A stretch of 64,000 nucleotides of DNA from Psychromonas algarum (GTDB lineage: Bacteria; Pseudomonadota; Gammaproteobacteria; Enterobacterales; Psychromonadaceae). The stretch's first letter is position 1. The number at the start of each line of letters is the position of its first letter. The notes under the pieces were generated by a model. It was not told where the DNA came from. It saw only the letters and a program-made list of their open reading frames with translations, and did no database searches. Location of the stretch: the NCBI RefSeq assembly GCF_004376845.1, contig NZ_SNUW01000003.1:124001-188000 (forward strand), given 5' to 3'. Positions 1 to 8,944 of the stretch are shown piece by piece. The translations under genes and the position numbers were made by a program.

Positions 1-639
1 ACAGGTAAATAATCCTTTATCAGCAAGATTTTGTTGTGCCACTTTACCTACACCCGGTATTTTTTTCAGCGGTAATTTTTTGATGAATGCTTTGGCTGAC
101 TCAGGTGTGATCACACACTGTCCATTAGGTTTATTTTCATCTGAAGCTATTTTAGCTAGAAATTTACAATAAGAAACACCAGCTGATGCTGTCAGATTTA
201 GCTCTGTTTGTATTGCTAGTCTTATATCCTGTGCAATATAAGTTGCCGATCCTTGAAACATTTTACAATCGCTCACATCTAAAAATGCTTCATCTAAGGA
301 TAACGGTTCAACTATGTGTGTATAACGATAAAAAATATTACGTAGTTTCTGTGACACCTCTACATAAACTTGCATACGGCCCGGTACAACCAATAATTCA
401 GGGCATAGCTGCTTAGCTTGGAATACCGGCATGGCAGAATGTACTCCAAATTGACGGGCGAGGTAATTACAGGTCGATAATACTCCTCGACGTTGACTCC
501 TGCCCCCGATAGCTAACGGTATATTTTGGTAATTAGGATTATCTCTCATCTCAACAGCTGCATAGAAACAATCCATATCGATATGAATTATTTTACGTTG
601 TGAATATAAAGAGTCAGATGGCATAGAGTCAGAACACAT
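1..639 (-). CDS. dinB: DNA polymerase IV, 5' part (cut by window edge)
   Basis: Reading the minus strand from the ATG at 639 gives 213 open codons that run off the window start, so the C-terminal part lies outside. DinB is an error-prone Y-family translesion polymerase, usually induced by SOS. Visible family motifs are [14 protein letters not shown] (metal-binding Asp and the YAAVE segment), the SLDEAFLDV catalytic acidic pair, and the helix-hairpin-helix [14 protein letters not shown] near the cut. A GGTGAGGTGG Shine-Dalgarno stretch lies about 8 bases before the ATG. An in-frame ATG a few codons later (MPSDSL) is a possible alternative start. It diverges from copA. The identification is firm; only completeness is unknown. 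Confidence 0.95.
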   Translation of the reverse strand, partial: MCSDSMPSDSLYSQRKIIHIDMDCFYAAVEMRDNPNYQNIPLAIGGRSQRRGVLSTCNYLARQFGVHSAMPVFQAKQLCPELLVVPGRMQVYVEVSQKLRNIFYRYTHIVEPLSLDEAFLDVSDCKMFQGSATYIAQDIRLAIQTELNLTASAGVSYCKFLAKIASDENKPNGQCVITPESAKAFIKKLPLKKIPGVGKVAQQNLADKGLFTC

Positions 640-767
640 AAAAGTACCACCTCACCATAGAATAAAAAGACACATCACACCACAAAAACAAAACAACTGT
701 TTTTATAAACAGTTATAATATTATGAACATAATAAATTACAAGCTAAATAAAAATATTTAAATACAT

Positions 768-799
768 TTGACATTAACCTAAGGGTAAAGGTTAATCTT
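768..799 (+). promoter_or_regulatory. Copper-responsive MerR-type (CueR) promoter of copA
   Basis: TTGACA (768-773) is followed by perfect 7-base arms TTAACCT (774-780) and AGGTTAA (789-795), separated by 8 bases. A weak -10 (TTAATC or TAATCT, starting at 793/794) gives a spacer of 19-20 bases. A long spacer carrying a dyad between -35 and -10 is the hallmark of MerR-family activator promoters. The AACCT/AGGTT arms resemble known CueR operators. The cueR-like gene directly downstream of copA supports the assignment; CueR binding is inference. Confidence 0.7.
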
Positions 800-850
800 C
801 TACATTAATAAGAGTGATAACAATAAAGTAATCTACTAGAGCAGGTTAAT

Positions 851-3232
851 ATGATGACTCCACAACAAATAACATTTCCTGTATATGGTATGAATTGTGC
901 TGGTTGCGCCAGTAAATTAACAACAAGCTTCAATGATATTGAAGGGATTGAAGCAAATATTAATTTTGCTTTAGAAAAAGTAACATTAACAATGGATCAA
1001 GTAGTAGTGACCCCTTCTATCGCTAAAATAGTAGTGAACACGTTAGAAAAAAAAGGTTATCAAACAGATTATCAAAAGATAACTTTTGAAGCAGATTGGT
1101 CATGTGCAAGTTGTGTAGAAGCAACATTAAAAGCATTAAAAAAACATTCGCTCGTATTAGATGTTAAAGCTAATTTTGCGACTAAAACACTTTATGTAGA
1201 AACATTAGAAAGCTTTATTAATAATACTTTTATCGAACAACTTATTAAATTAAGCCCTTATACGTTAATCCACAAACAAGTCACTACATCACAGCAACAA
1301 TTACTTGAAAAACAAAATAATGAACGAAAACAACAGCAAAAAGAAAAATTAAGTGTCAGTATCGCTTTATTATTAAGCTTACCTTTTTGGTTCGCTATGA
1401 TACATATGCTGTTTACCGATTCCCATTTATTATCTCCTTGGTTTGAATTTTTATTAGCAACACCATTGCAGTTTATTATTGGCGCTCGCTTTTATAAAGG
1501 ATCATGGAACAGTCTTAAAAATAGATCCGCTAATATGGATGTCTTAGTAACTTTAGGCACCTCTGCAGCATACTTTTTCAGCTTAGCGATGCTGCTTCAA
1601 AATAGCCCTCAGCACCTATACTTTGAAACAAGTGCTTTAGTTATTGTTCTGATCCGTTTAGGGAAATATTTAGAATTCCGAGCTAAACAAGCAAGCAGTA
1701 AAGCTATTAATGCGTTAAACCAACTACAAGCCATTGATGCCCTTGTTAAAAAAGGTAAAGCCTTTAAGCGCATGTTGATTGATCAGGTACAGGTTAATGA
1801 TCTTGTGCAAGTAAGCTCGGGTGATAAAGTTCCTGTTGACGGTATTATAGTTGAAGGTAGTAGTTACTTAGATGAAGCATTATTAACCGGTGAAAGTCGT
1901 ACAATACATAAAGAAATTGATCAGACTGTATATGCAGGAACCATTAATGGTGATGGTGTTTTATTAATTAAAACAACAGCAGTAAATGAACAAACAAAAC
2001 TACATCAAATCATACAATTAGTTGAATCTGCTCAGATGAGCAAAGCCCCAATATTACAATTAGTAGATAAAATCAGTTCTATTTTTGTGCCCATCGTATT
2101 AGTTATTGCCATCATTACTTTTTTTGCATGGTTGCATTTAACCGGTGACTTTGAGCAAGCATTGATCCACAGTGTTGCTGTATTGGTTATTGCATGCCCA
2201 TGTGCCTTAGGGCTGGCAACGCCGACGGCTATGGTGGTAGGAATGGGGCTAGCCGCTCAACAAGGTATATTAATTAAAGATATCAATACATTACAATTAG
2301 CTCATAAGTTAGATTATATTGCCTTCGACAAAACAGGCACGCTAACTAAGGGGCAAGTTAGTTTAAAAAATATAACCTCTTTAGATGAACAGTTTTTACC
2401 TTTATTAAGTGGATTACAACAAGCCAGCAAGCACCCTATTGCTAAAGCTATTACAGAGTATTGTCAGCAACACAATATCCAAGCAAAGAATATTAATGAG
2501 ATACAAAGTGTTCACGGTGAAGGAATACAAGGAAGTTATGATAATGAGATGATCATCGCTGGTAATCCAGCAATGCTGTCTCGTTTAAAAATTAATTTAG
2601 CAGAACAATTAAAACTGCATAACATCAAGATAGATCTATCCGAAAATAATATTTATGTATGTTACCAACAAAAATTATTCGGATATTTTTCTATTGAAGA
2701 TCAATTGCGTCCTGAAAGTAAGCAAGCAATTAAAGACCTGCAAAAATTAGGACTCTCAACCCTATTAATTAGTGGTGATCAATACAGTGTAGTGCAAGCA
2801 ATGAGTGAAAAATTAGCAATAAATACTTTTTATGCGCAACAAACACCACAGCAAAAATTGCAGCATTTATCAGAACTTCAACAAAAATCATTAGTCGCTA
2901 TGGTAGGAGATGGTGTTAATGATGCGCCGGCACTCGCTGCGGCAGACGTAAGTATTGCAATGGGAAGTGGTAGTGATGTAGCTAAACAAACTGCAGCAAT
3001 GACTTTAATGCGTGATGATCCACGTTTAATTGCCGTTGCTATTAAGCTATCACGTGCAACTTGGTCAACCATTCGTCAAAATTTATTTTGGGCATTCATC
3101 TTTAATAGCTTAGCAATTCCAGCTGCGGCATTAGGTTATCTAAACCCAACATTAGCAGCGATGACGATGACAGCTTCAAGCTTAATGGTATTAAGTAATT
3201 CATTATTATTAAAACGAACTCTACTTAAATAA
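851..3232 (+). CDS. copA: Copper-exporting P1B-type ATPase CopA
   Basis: Inner-membrane pump that exports Cu(I) from the cytoplasm using ATP. The 793 residues hold two N-terminal heavy-metal-associated domains: a canonical GMNCAGC site (Cys16, Cys19) and a second domain with CASC (Cys85, Cys88). Membrane helices follow, with the Cu(I)-selective CPC motif at 449-451. The TGES actuator motif is near 347, the phosphorylated Asp493 lies in DKTGTLTKG, the HP dipeptide is at 528-529 in the nucleotide-binding domain, and the C-terminal hinge reads GDGVNDAPAL. Length fits the family. Two ATGs stand in tandem (851, 854) behind GCAGG. The cueR-like regulator follows 60 bases downstream, and a MerR-type promoter lies upstream. 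Confidence 0.95.
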   Translation: MMTPQQITFPVYGMNCAGCASKLTTSFNDIEGIEANINFALEKVTLTMDQVVVTPSIAKIVVNTLEKKGYQTDYQKITFEADWSCASCVEATLKALKKHSLVLDVKANFATKTLYVETLESFINNTFIEQLIKLSPYTLIHKQVTTSQQQLLEKQNNERKQQQKEKLSVSIALLLSLPFWFAMIHMLFTDSHLLSPWFEFLLATPLQFIIGARFYKGSWNSLKNRSANMDVLVTLGTSAAYFFSLAMLLQNSPQHLYFETSALVIVLIRLGKYLEFRAKQASSKAINALNQLQAIDALVKKGKAFKRMLIDQVQVNDLVQVSSGDKVPVDGIIVEGSSYLDEALLTGESRTIHKEIDQTVYAGTINGDGVLLIKTTAVNEQTKLHQIIQLVESAQMSKAPILQLVDKISSIFVPIVLVIAIITFFAWLHLTGDFEQALIHSVAVLVIACPCALGLATPTAMVVGMGLAAQQGILIKDINTLQLAHKLDYIAFDKTGTLTKGQVSLKNITSLDEQFLPLLSGLQQASKHPIAKAITEYCQQHNIQAKNINEIQSVHGEGIQGSYDNEMIIAGNPAMLSRLKINLAEQLKLHNIKIDLSENNIYVCYQQKLFGYFSIEDQLRPESKQAIKDLQKLGLSTLLISGDQYSVVQAMSEKLAINTFYAQQTPQQKLQHLSELQQKSLVAMVGDGVNDAPALAAADVSIAMGSGSDVAKQTAAMTLMRDDPRLIAVAIKLSRATWSTIRQNLFWAFIFNSLAIPAAALGYLNPTLAAMTMTASSLMVLSNSLLLKRTLLK

Positions 3233-3292
3233 ATGAAAAATGCAGTCATAATATAACCGTAAACTCAATATCAAAAATACTGGAGAGAACCT

Positions 3293-3682
3293 ATGTTATC
3301 AATAAGTCAGGCCTCTAAAGAAACTGGATTATCAGTTAAATCTATCCGTCATTATGAATCAATAGGTTTGATCGATGAGCCACCACGGGAGCACAATGAT
3401 TATCGTTTTTATCCTAACGAAATCATAAAACAGTTACATTTTATCCAAAAAACAAAGTTAGCGGGATTCACTTTAAAAGAATGTAAAGCGCTTCTGCTGC
3501 TATGTGAAGATGAGCAAAGAAATAGTGCCGATGTGAAAAAGATAGCATTAGAAAAAATACAAGAAATAGAGCAACGTATTCAACAACAGCAGGAAATTGT
3601 GGATCAACTTAAAAAAATCAGTCAATTATGTCCAGGGGATGATCAAGCAAAATGTAGCATTATTGATGCTTTTACTCAGTAG
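3293..3682 (+). CDS. cueR: MerR-family copper regulator CueR
   Basis: A 129-residue MerR-type activator that senses Cu(I) and would twist the copA promoter into an active shape. The N-terminal winged helix-turn-helix spans about residues 1-70 (ISQASKETGLSVKSIRHYE). A long dimerisation coiled coil covers about 75-110. The metal loop CPGDDQAKC has Cys113 and Cys121, matching the two-Cys CueR signature and not ZntR or MerR patterns. GGAGAG precedes the ATG by about 6 bases. It is probably co-transcribed with copA and ends at a strong hairpin. Confidence 0.93.
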   Translation: MLSISQASKETGLSVKSIRHYESIGLIDEPPREHNDYRFYPNEIIKQLHFIQKTKLAGFTLKECKALLLLCEDEQRNSADVKKIALEKIQEIEQRIQQQQEIVDQLKKISQLCPGDDQAKCSIIDAFTQ

Positions 3683-3702
3683 TTTTTTATTCCTGTTAAT
3701 AA

Positions 3703-3747
3703 AAAAGCCAATTCAGCATATTAGCTAACATACTGAACTGGCTTTAA
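3703..3747. terminator. Bidirectional terminator between cueR and the symporter gene
   Basis: Hairpin with arms AAAGCCAATTCAG and CTGAACTGGCTTT around an AT-rich loop, with A and T runs outside. It lies between the convergent cueR (plus) and dicarboxylate symporter (minus) genes and could serve both. Confidence 0.8.
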
Positions 3748-3790
3748 CTGTTAATCTTAACTTTATAAGAAAACAACTTTGTGAATAATG

Positions 3791-5101
3791 TTACTCTTGT
3801 TGCACTTTACTAAGGCCTATTTTTTCAGCTTTATAAGCCGTATCAGGATCATTGAACACATCAATATCCATTTCGCCTTCTGATTTAGCTACGATACAAG
3901 TAACAACACTATCACCCGTAATATTTACCGCTGTTCGGATCATATCAAGTAATCTATCAACACCCATGATCATCGCAATACCTTCCACTGGTAAACCAAC
4001 TTGATTTAATACCATTGCTAACATGATTAAACCAACACCAGGTACCCCCGCCGTACCGACAGATGCCAATGTTGCAGTCATTATCACAGCGGCATAATCA
4101 GAAAGAGTTAAATCAATATTAAAGGCTTGTGCAATGAACACAGTCGCCACACCTTGCATGATCGCCGTACCATCCATATTAATAGTGGCACCTAATGGAA
4201 CAGTAAACGAAGCAACTCTATTATTTACACCTAAATGTTTAGTAGCTGTTTCTAATGTCACCGGGATCGTCGCATTTGATGATGCAGTAGAAAATGCAAA
4301 TGTAATTGCTGTTTCCATTTTTCTGAAAAATTTAACAGGACTTAAACCCGTAAAAATTTTAAAGAAAGCACTGTAAGTCACAAGAGCATGGATAATTAAT
4401 GTTGCGCTTAATACTAAGAAGTAATTCATTAAATTAAAAATAGCGTCTAAGCCAATTTCACTAAATAGTTTAGCCATTAAGAAGAACACACCATAAGGTG
4501 CAATATTCATTAACATGACAACTAACTTCATAATCACTTCATTAAAATCTGAAAATAAAGTAGCAATACGTTCGCCAGCTTTACCAGAAGCACTAATAGC
4601 AATACCAAATAAAATAGCAAAAACAATAATTTGCAAGGTATTACCTTCGGCCATTGAACTCACTGGGTTAGTTGGAAACATATTAATGATCACGTCGCCA
4701 AGGGATGGTGCTTCTTTGGAAGCAAAGGTTGTTGCTTGAGCTAAATCAATCCCCACTCCCGGCTGGAAAATATTAGCCATCACAATAGCAAGCGTAATAG
4801 CAATACCTGTTGTCACTAAATAAAAAGTAACTGTTTTGCCGCCTAAACGTCCTAAAGTGGAGAGATCTTTTAAGCTACTTGTACCACAGACTAAAGATAC
4901 AAAAATTAATGGGACAACCAACATTTTAAGGCTGGCAATAAAGACAGCCCCACCAACATGAAATAGACCATGCACGATATAATCATGAATAAATGCAATA
5001 TCTGCAAACACACTACGGATCAAAAATCCCGTTAAGATCCCTAAGCCCATGCCTATTAGCACTTTCTTAGTTAATGACATTTTATTTTTTGTTTCGGTCA
5101 T
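3791..5101 (-). CDS. Dicarboxylate/amino acid:cation symporter (DAACS family, GltP-like)
   Basis: A 436-residue inner-membrane carrier that would take up glutamate/aspartate or C4-dicarboxylates with Na+ or H+. Family marks are the serine-rich re-entrant loop AFSTASSNATIPVTLE (about 260-275), the NMDGTAIMQGVATVFIAQAF segment (about 305-325) that binds cation and substrate, and VGTAGVPGVGLIMLAMVL in hairpin 2. Several hydrophobic helices precede these. A strong AGGAG sits just before the ATG. The exact substrate cannot be read from the sequence; GltP, GltT and DctA-type carriers all share these motifs. Confidence 0.88.
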   Translation of the reverse strand: MTETKNKMSLTKKVLIGMGLGILTGFLIRSVFADIAFIHDYIVHGLFHVGGAVFIASLKMLVVPLIFVSLVCGTSSLKDLSTLGRLGGKTVTFYLVTTGIAITLAIVMANIFQPGVGIDLAQATTFASKEAPSLGDVIINMFPTNPVSSMAEGNTLQIIVFAILFGIAISASGKAGERIATLFSDFNEVIMKLVVMLMNIAPYGVFFLMAKLFSEIGLDAIFNLMNYFLVLSATLIIHALVTYSAFFKIFTGLSPVKFFRKMETAITFAFSTASSNATIPVTLETATKHLGVNNRVASFTVPLGATINMDGTAIMQGVATVFIAQAFNIDLTLSDYAAVIMTATLASVGTAGVPGVGLIMLAMVLNQVGLPVEGIAMIMGVDRLLDMIRTAVNITGDSVVTCIVAKSEGEMDIDVFNDPDTAYKAEKIGLSKVQQE

Positions 5102-5159
5102 GGTAACTCCTGTTTAATGATCCCTTTTACGTACTTCCAACGTAACAGCTCAGTTTTAG

Positions 5160-6248
5160 TTAATTAGTTAATATAAAATCAGTCGAACATAACTGCACAC
5201 CATTGACCAAAATAGCCAAGCTATGTAAACCTAAATAATATTGACGGGTGGATATTTTTTTAAAGCTAAATGACTTCTTAATATTCTTAGAATCTTGTTT
5301 GATCACTGATTCTGATAATTGGAATATTTTACGTGATTGTAGCCCATTTTTTTTCATAAAATCAATGGCAAACTCAATGCGTAACTTATTCAGAGGTAAT
5401 AAATATTGATGTTTTAATAAACATGAAAAATACAAAACGCCACCTAAGCTGACTTGCTCATCAACAACAAAATCAATCATTTGAATATCTTTTGGAGGAA
5501 GAAATCCAAATAAAACTAATGCATCTGGATCTGCTTGTTTTAACAAGCTACGACAAGCATGTTTAACTAAACGTTTTGATTGAGTGTTTGGATTTTTAGC
5601 TAGCCATTGTTTGGCTAAATTAATAACAATCTGAGGGTGATCCTTAGCAATGTCATTAAGGTTGTTGGCTACGCTACGACGTACATACTCACTACAATCA
5701 TCTTTTAAGATTTCTAAAATGGGTAAAATATAGCGAGGGTCTTGTTTAAACAAAGGCAAAGACATTGCCCAAGGTAAACGAGGACGGCAACCTTCAGAAG
5801 CTAAGCGTCTAATATGCTCATCGTCATTCGTAGCCCAATCTAACAAAACTTGATGCATTTGTTCTGGGTATCGTTCTATGAATGGACGTATTGCAAATTC
5901 AGCACTAGAAAATTGAGTAATATATGCAAGTGCTTTAACAGATATTTTAAATTCATCCAAACCATATAACTCTACAAATGTAGGGATAAACATGCCTTCA
6001 TAATGGGTAAAGTGTTTGGCAACTTGTTGAATAATGCCTACTGCTTGTTTGTATTCTAGAGTAATAAAGTGATGTAATTGCTGTGCAATATGGAAGGTAC
6101 GAGCTTTGAGTTCTTTATCTTTCCATTGATTATTAAAAACAGCATGAATAAAATCAGTTTTTTTAAAATCAGGATAAACCTCATGAATGACGGTTGCGAC
6201 ATTTGTTATATATAATTGATTATAAACATCTTTTAATAATACAGCCAT
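5160..6248 (-). CDS. DNA alkylation repair protein, AlkC-like HEAT-repeat glycosylase
   Basis: 362 residues of alpha-helical repeat protein related to AlkC/AlkD, which remove 3-methyladenine or 3-methylcytosine-type lesions from DNA. The conserved block RRLASEGCRPRLPWAMSL (about 190-207) and the HEAT-like segment EYVRRSVANNLNDIAKDHP are typical of the AlkC branch. The C-terminal 80 residues (about 275-362) form an extension (KIFQLSESVIKQDSKNIKKSFSF) like that seen in AlkC relatives. It sits alone between the symporter gene and yafJ. Repair activity is inferred from family. Confidence 0.8.
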   Translation of the reverse strand: MAVLLKDVYNQLYITNVATVIHEVYPDFKKTDFIHAVFNNQWKDKELKARTFHIAQQLHHFITLEYKQAVGIIQQVAKHFTHYEGMFIPTFVELYGLDEFKISVKALAYITQFSSAEFAIRPFIERYPEQMHQVLLDWATNDDEHIRRLASEGCRPRLPWAMSLPLFKQDPRYILPILEILKDDCSEYVRRSVANNLNDIAKDHPQIVINLAKQWLAKNPNTQSKRLVKHACRSLLKQADPDALVLFGFLPPKDIQMIDFVVDEQVSLGGVLYFSCLLKHQYLLPLNKLRIEFAIDFMKKNGLQSRKIFQLSESVIKQDSKNIKKSFSFKKISTRQYYLGLHSLAILVNGVQLCSTDFILTN

Positions 6249-6302
6249 AACATCCCTATCGTATTAGAGTAGTGCTTCAATAAAAGAGGTTCATTGAATA
6301 AT

Positions 6303-6334
6303 GATGGCATTTTTTAGTTTTAAAGAATGCCATC
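6303..6334. other. Intergenic hairpin between yafJ and the alkC-like gene
   Basis: Nine-base arms GATGGCATT and AATGCCATC surround an AT-rich loop in the gap between two minus-strand genes. No U-tract follows on either strand, so it may be an RNA-stability or weak termination element. Confidence 0.4.
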
Positions 6335-6412
6335 TCCATTGTAGTGCTTATATAAATTAAAGTGATGAAAGAAAATGCTTAAAATAATTTATATTCTGAA
6401 GCAAGTTCACAA

Positions 6413-7180
6413 TTACAGTACACGCTCACCAAAATGAAAAACACAGAACTCCCCTTCACCCATTTTATTCCATGCTTCATCTTTTGTTAAAGGACGAGTT
6501 GCGATCACTGTTACTACATCACTATCAGATGTTTCCTGCTGAAAATCAACAATCATATCTTCATCTATTAATTGTGCTTTTCCAAAGGGAGCACGACGTG
6601 TGATCCAATGTAAGTTATTTGTGCAATAACACATCACATATTCGCCATCACTTAATAACATATTAAAGACACCTAATGCTTTTAATTGATCAGCATAAGT
6701 TGCAATCAATTTAAACATACTCAACATATCATCAGGCGGTTGTTTATATTCTTGATGTAATTTATCAATAATCCAACAAAAAGCTCGCTCGCTATCGGTT
6801 TGACCAATAGGGTTAGCGTATCCCATCGGTAAATTTTCATAACCTGTTAATTGACCGTTATGAGCATAAGTCCAATTACGTCCCCATAGTTCACGTATAA
6901 AAGGATGAGTATTTTCTAAGTTCACGCCACCACGATTAGCTTGCCTAATATGACTGATCACTGATTTACTTTTAATTGGATAATTTTTAACTAACTCTGC
7001 AATTTTTGAATCACAACTTGGACTAGGATCTTTAAAGCTACGACAACCTTTGCCTTCATAAAAAGTAATTCCCCAACCATCTTTATGTGGTCCAGTTTCA
7101 CCACCTCTTTTCACTAACCCACTAAAACTAAAACAAATATCTGTTGGTACATTGGCACTCATGCCTAATAATTCACACAT
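6413..7180 (-). CDS. yafJ: Class II glutamine amidotransferase YafJ
   Basis: 255 residues starting MCELLGM. Cys2 becomes the N-terminal nucleophile of an Ntn-type glutaminase after Met removal. Supporting motifs are GPHKDGWGITFYEG, SHIRQANRGGVNLENTHPF and YAHNGQLTGY, all typical of the GATase_4/YafJ group. The acceptor substrate is unknown in the family. It lies 11 bases after gmhA on the same strand, an arrangement also found in E. coli (gmhA-yafJ). Confidence 0.9.
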   Translation of the reverse strand: MCELLGMSANVPTDICFSFSGLVKRGGETGPHKDGWGITFYEGKGCRSFKDPSPSCDSKIAELVKNYPIKSKSVISHIRQANRGGVNLENTHPFIRELWGRNWTYAHNGQLTGYENLPMGYANPIGQTDSERAFCWIIDKLHQEYKQPPDDMLSMFKLIATYADQLKALGVFNMLLSDGEYVMCYCTNNLHWITRRAPFGKAQLIDEDMIVDFQQETSDSDVVTVIATRPLTKDEAWNKMGEGEFCVFHFGERVL

Positions 7181-7191
7181 TTTTTAAAAAC

Positions 7192-7770
7192 CTAAGCCAT
7201 TTTTTTTTCAATTAAATAGATCAAAATATGAATGACCTTGATATGTATTTCTTGAATACGATCTGCAAATCCAAAGTGAGGAACGCGAATTTCAACATCA
7301 GCTAAACCCGCCATTTTACCACCATCTTTACCAGTTAAAGCTATCACTTTAATGCCTTTACTTTTAGCCACAGTAATAGCATTAAGGATGTTAGCTGAAT
7401 TGCCACTCGTCGATAAACAGAATAAAACATCACTACGACGACCAACACCTTCAAGATAACGAGCAAATATTTGCTCAAATCCATAATCATTCCCTACACA
7501 TGAAATATGACTCGCGTCAGAAATTGCAATAGCAGGATACGATGGGCGATGTTCACGGTAACGACCGGTTAATTCTTCTGCAAAATGCATCGCATCACAA
7601 TGTGAACCACCGTTGCCACAGGCTAAAACTTTGCCATCATTTTTAAATGATTCAGCTAATAATGAAGCGGCATTTTCTATATTTTGTAAATTTTTTTCTT
7701 CTGCTAAAAAATTTTCCAACACGGCTTGTGCTTCTAATAATTCATCTTTAATTATTGATATATTTACCAT
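7192..7770 (-). CDS. gmhA: Phosphoheptose (sedoheptulose 7-phosphate) isomerase
   Basis: 192-residue SIS-domain enzyme converting sedoheptulose 7-phosphate to D-glycero-D-manno-heptose 7-phosphate, the first step of ADP-heptose synthesis for the LPS inner core. [21 protein letters not shown] (about 52-72) and the [10 protein letters not shown] phosphate-binding loop (about 119-128) are diagnostic. [13 protein letters not shown] at the C-terminus carries the conserved His. Length matches E. coli GmhA. It is followed immediately by yafJ. Confidence 0.95.
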   Translation of the reverse strand: MVNISIIKDELLEAQAVLENFLAEEKNLQNIENAASLLAESFKNDGKVLACGNGGSHCDAMHFAEELTGRYREHRPSYPAIAISDASHISCVGNDYGFEQIFARYLEGVGRRSDVLFCLSTSGNSANILNAITVAKSKGIKVIALTGKDGGKMAGLADVEIRVPHFGFADRIQEIHIKVIHILIYLIEKKMA

Positions 7771-7813
7771 ATCTACTTACCTAATTATTTAAGTTATTAA
7801 CTACATTAACGAG

Positions 7814-8332
7814 TTAACATTCTTTTAAATTTATCTGATATCGAGCTGAATGACGTTCAGACTCTCCAAGTCTATTGTTACGCATAAAAGGCTGTTGATA
7901 TATTAACGAACAAGCTGTGTCATCTAACCCTTCAGGGTAAAAGACCAATTGTCCATTTTCTTTACCTTCTACAATTGATAGCCGTTCCACCCAAATAAAA
8001 ATGGAGATATTTTGTGTTAATGCAGCCATCTCACCTAAGGTTAATATTCCACCTTGATGTACTTCATCAATAACACTTGCATCCAGTCTTTCATTCAATT
8101 GTAGGTTATGGATACTTGCTCTACTGAATAACATACGATTAACAGACTTTAATTGCATCTCTGTTATTTTCAGCATGTTAATTCTTGCTTCTCGTGCAAT
8201 ATCCGAGGTATATGAGATAAATGTACTCATAATAATTAATACAATTAAAAAAGTAGTAAGATAAACTAATAAACGCTGAGAAATAAATCCTTTATGCTGA
8301 AACATTGAGATCCTTAAACACTCAAAATACAA
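7814..8332 (-). CDS. Hypothetical single-pass membrane protein
   Basis: I do not recognise this 172-residue protein. It has one strong hydrophobic helix at about residues 21-42 after a short basic N-terminus. A helical stretch (DIAREARINMLKITEMQLKSVNRML) and a polar C-terminal domain rich in charged residues follow. That layout resembles pilin-like or periplasmic-anchored proteins, but the usual GFTLIE prepilin cleavage motif is absent. Met10 (MFQHKGF) is an alternative start. It lies between gmhA and yeaC on the same strand, and nothing in the context tells its role. Confidence 0.6.
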   Translation of the reverse strand: MYFECLRISMFQHKGFISQRLLVYLTTFLIVLIIMSTFISYTSDIAREARINMLKITEMQLKSVNRMLFSRASIHNLQLNERLDASVIDEVHQGGILTLGEMAALTQNISIFIWVERLSIVEGKENGQLVFYPEGLDDTACSLIYQQPFMRNNRLGESERHSARYQINLKEC

Positions 8333-8408
8333 TAATGAATTATCAATATAAGCGAACTAAATCAACCATATATTTTATATTCATATTGCCATCAAAACCT
8401 TAACACGA

Positions 8409-8693
8409 CTATAAGTTAATAATATGTGTGTCGCTTAAATCAGTTTCTTCAGAAAATTGACTCTTTAAGACTTTCTTTGATTCCATATAAATTTCACCAT
8501 TTTGTGCAATAGTGAAATGATCTGGCTGTTCATTAAATTCTTTTTGATAAGCCATCACTAACTGTAAGGAATGTGCTTTTTGTTCTTCAGTTAATACAGC
8601 ACCATCTAACCATTTTCCTGTTTCTACGGCTGTTTTTAATTTTTCATAAAGTGATGGAGTTATATTTTTTGCATACTCATTAATATTTGACAC
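8409..8693 (-). CDS. yeaC: YeaC family protein (DUF1315)
   Basis: A 94-residue protein with the DUF1315 pattern ITPSLYEKLKTAVETGKW, DGAVLTEEQKAHSLQLVMAYQ and ..FTIAQNGEIYM.SK. It aligns along its length with E. coli YeaC. Function is unknown; it is small, soluble and acidic at the C-terminus. It is probably transcribed alone. Confidence 0.85.
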   Translation of the reverse strand: MSNINEYAKNITPSLYEKLKTAVETGKWLDGAVLTEEQKAHSLQLVMAYQKEFNEQPDHFTIAQNGEIYMESKKVLKSQFSEETDLSDTHIINL

Positions 8694-8849
8694 TGACTTT
8701 ACCTGTCCTTCTGATAAATACTAGTTTCAGTATAAATGATCTTAATTAATAATTATCTAGTTATGTTTATTTTCAACTATAAATATTTACAATCGCTCTG
8801 TCTTTTCAATAAATTTTATAACACAAATATTTCTTTTAATGATAAACAT

Positions 8850-8886
8850 AAAAAAAAGAGACACCTACTGTTAGATGCCTCTTATT
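8850..8886 (-). terminator. Rho-independent terminator of the malQ-glgB-glgX operon
   Basis: On the minus strand AAGAGGCATCT and AGGTGTCTCTT pair around a 6-base loop and are followed by a run of T. It lies about 60 bases after the glgX stop. Confidence 0.85.
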
Positions 8887-8944
8887 ATTTGAATCTAAGC
8901 TAAATAATGAACGTTAAAATAGTTCATTAGTTTGTTTATCATTT

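Noticed and set aside
186-416. Plus-strand 76-codon ORF near the window start
   Set aside because: It is antisense to the dinB reading frame, which carries clear Y-family polymerase motifs.
7814-8332. Calling the orphan a type IV pilin
   Set aside because: It lacks the Gly-(Phe/Met)-Thr-Leu-(Ile/Val)-Glu cleavage motif and no pilus assembly genes are nearby.
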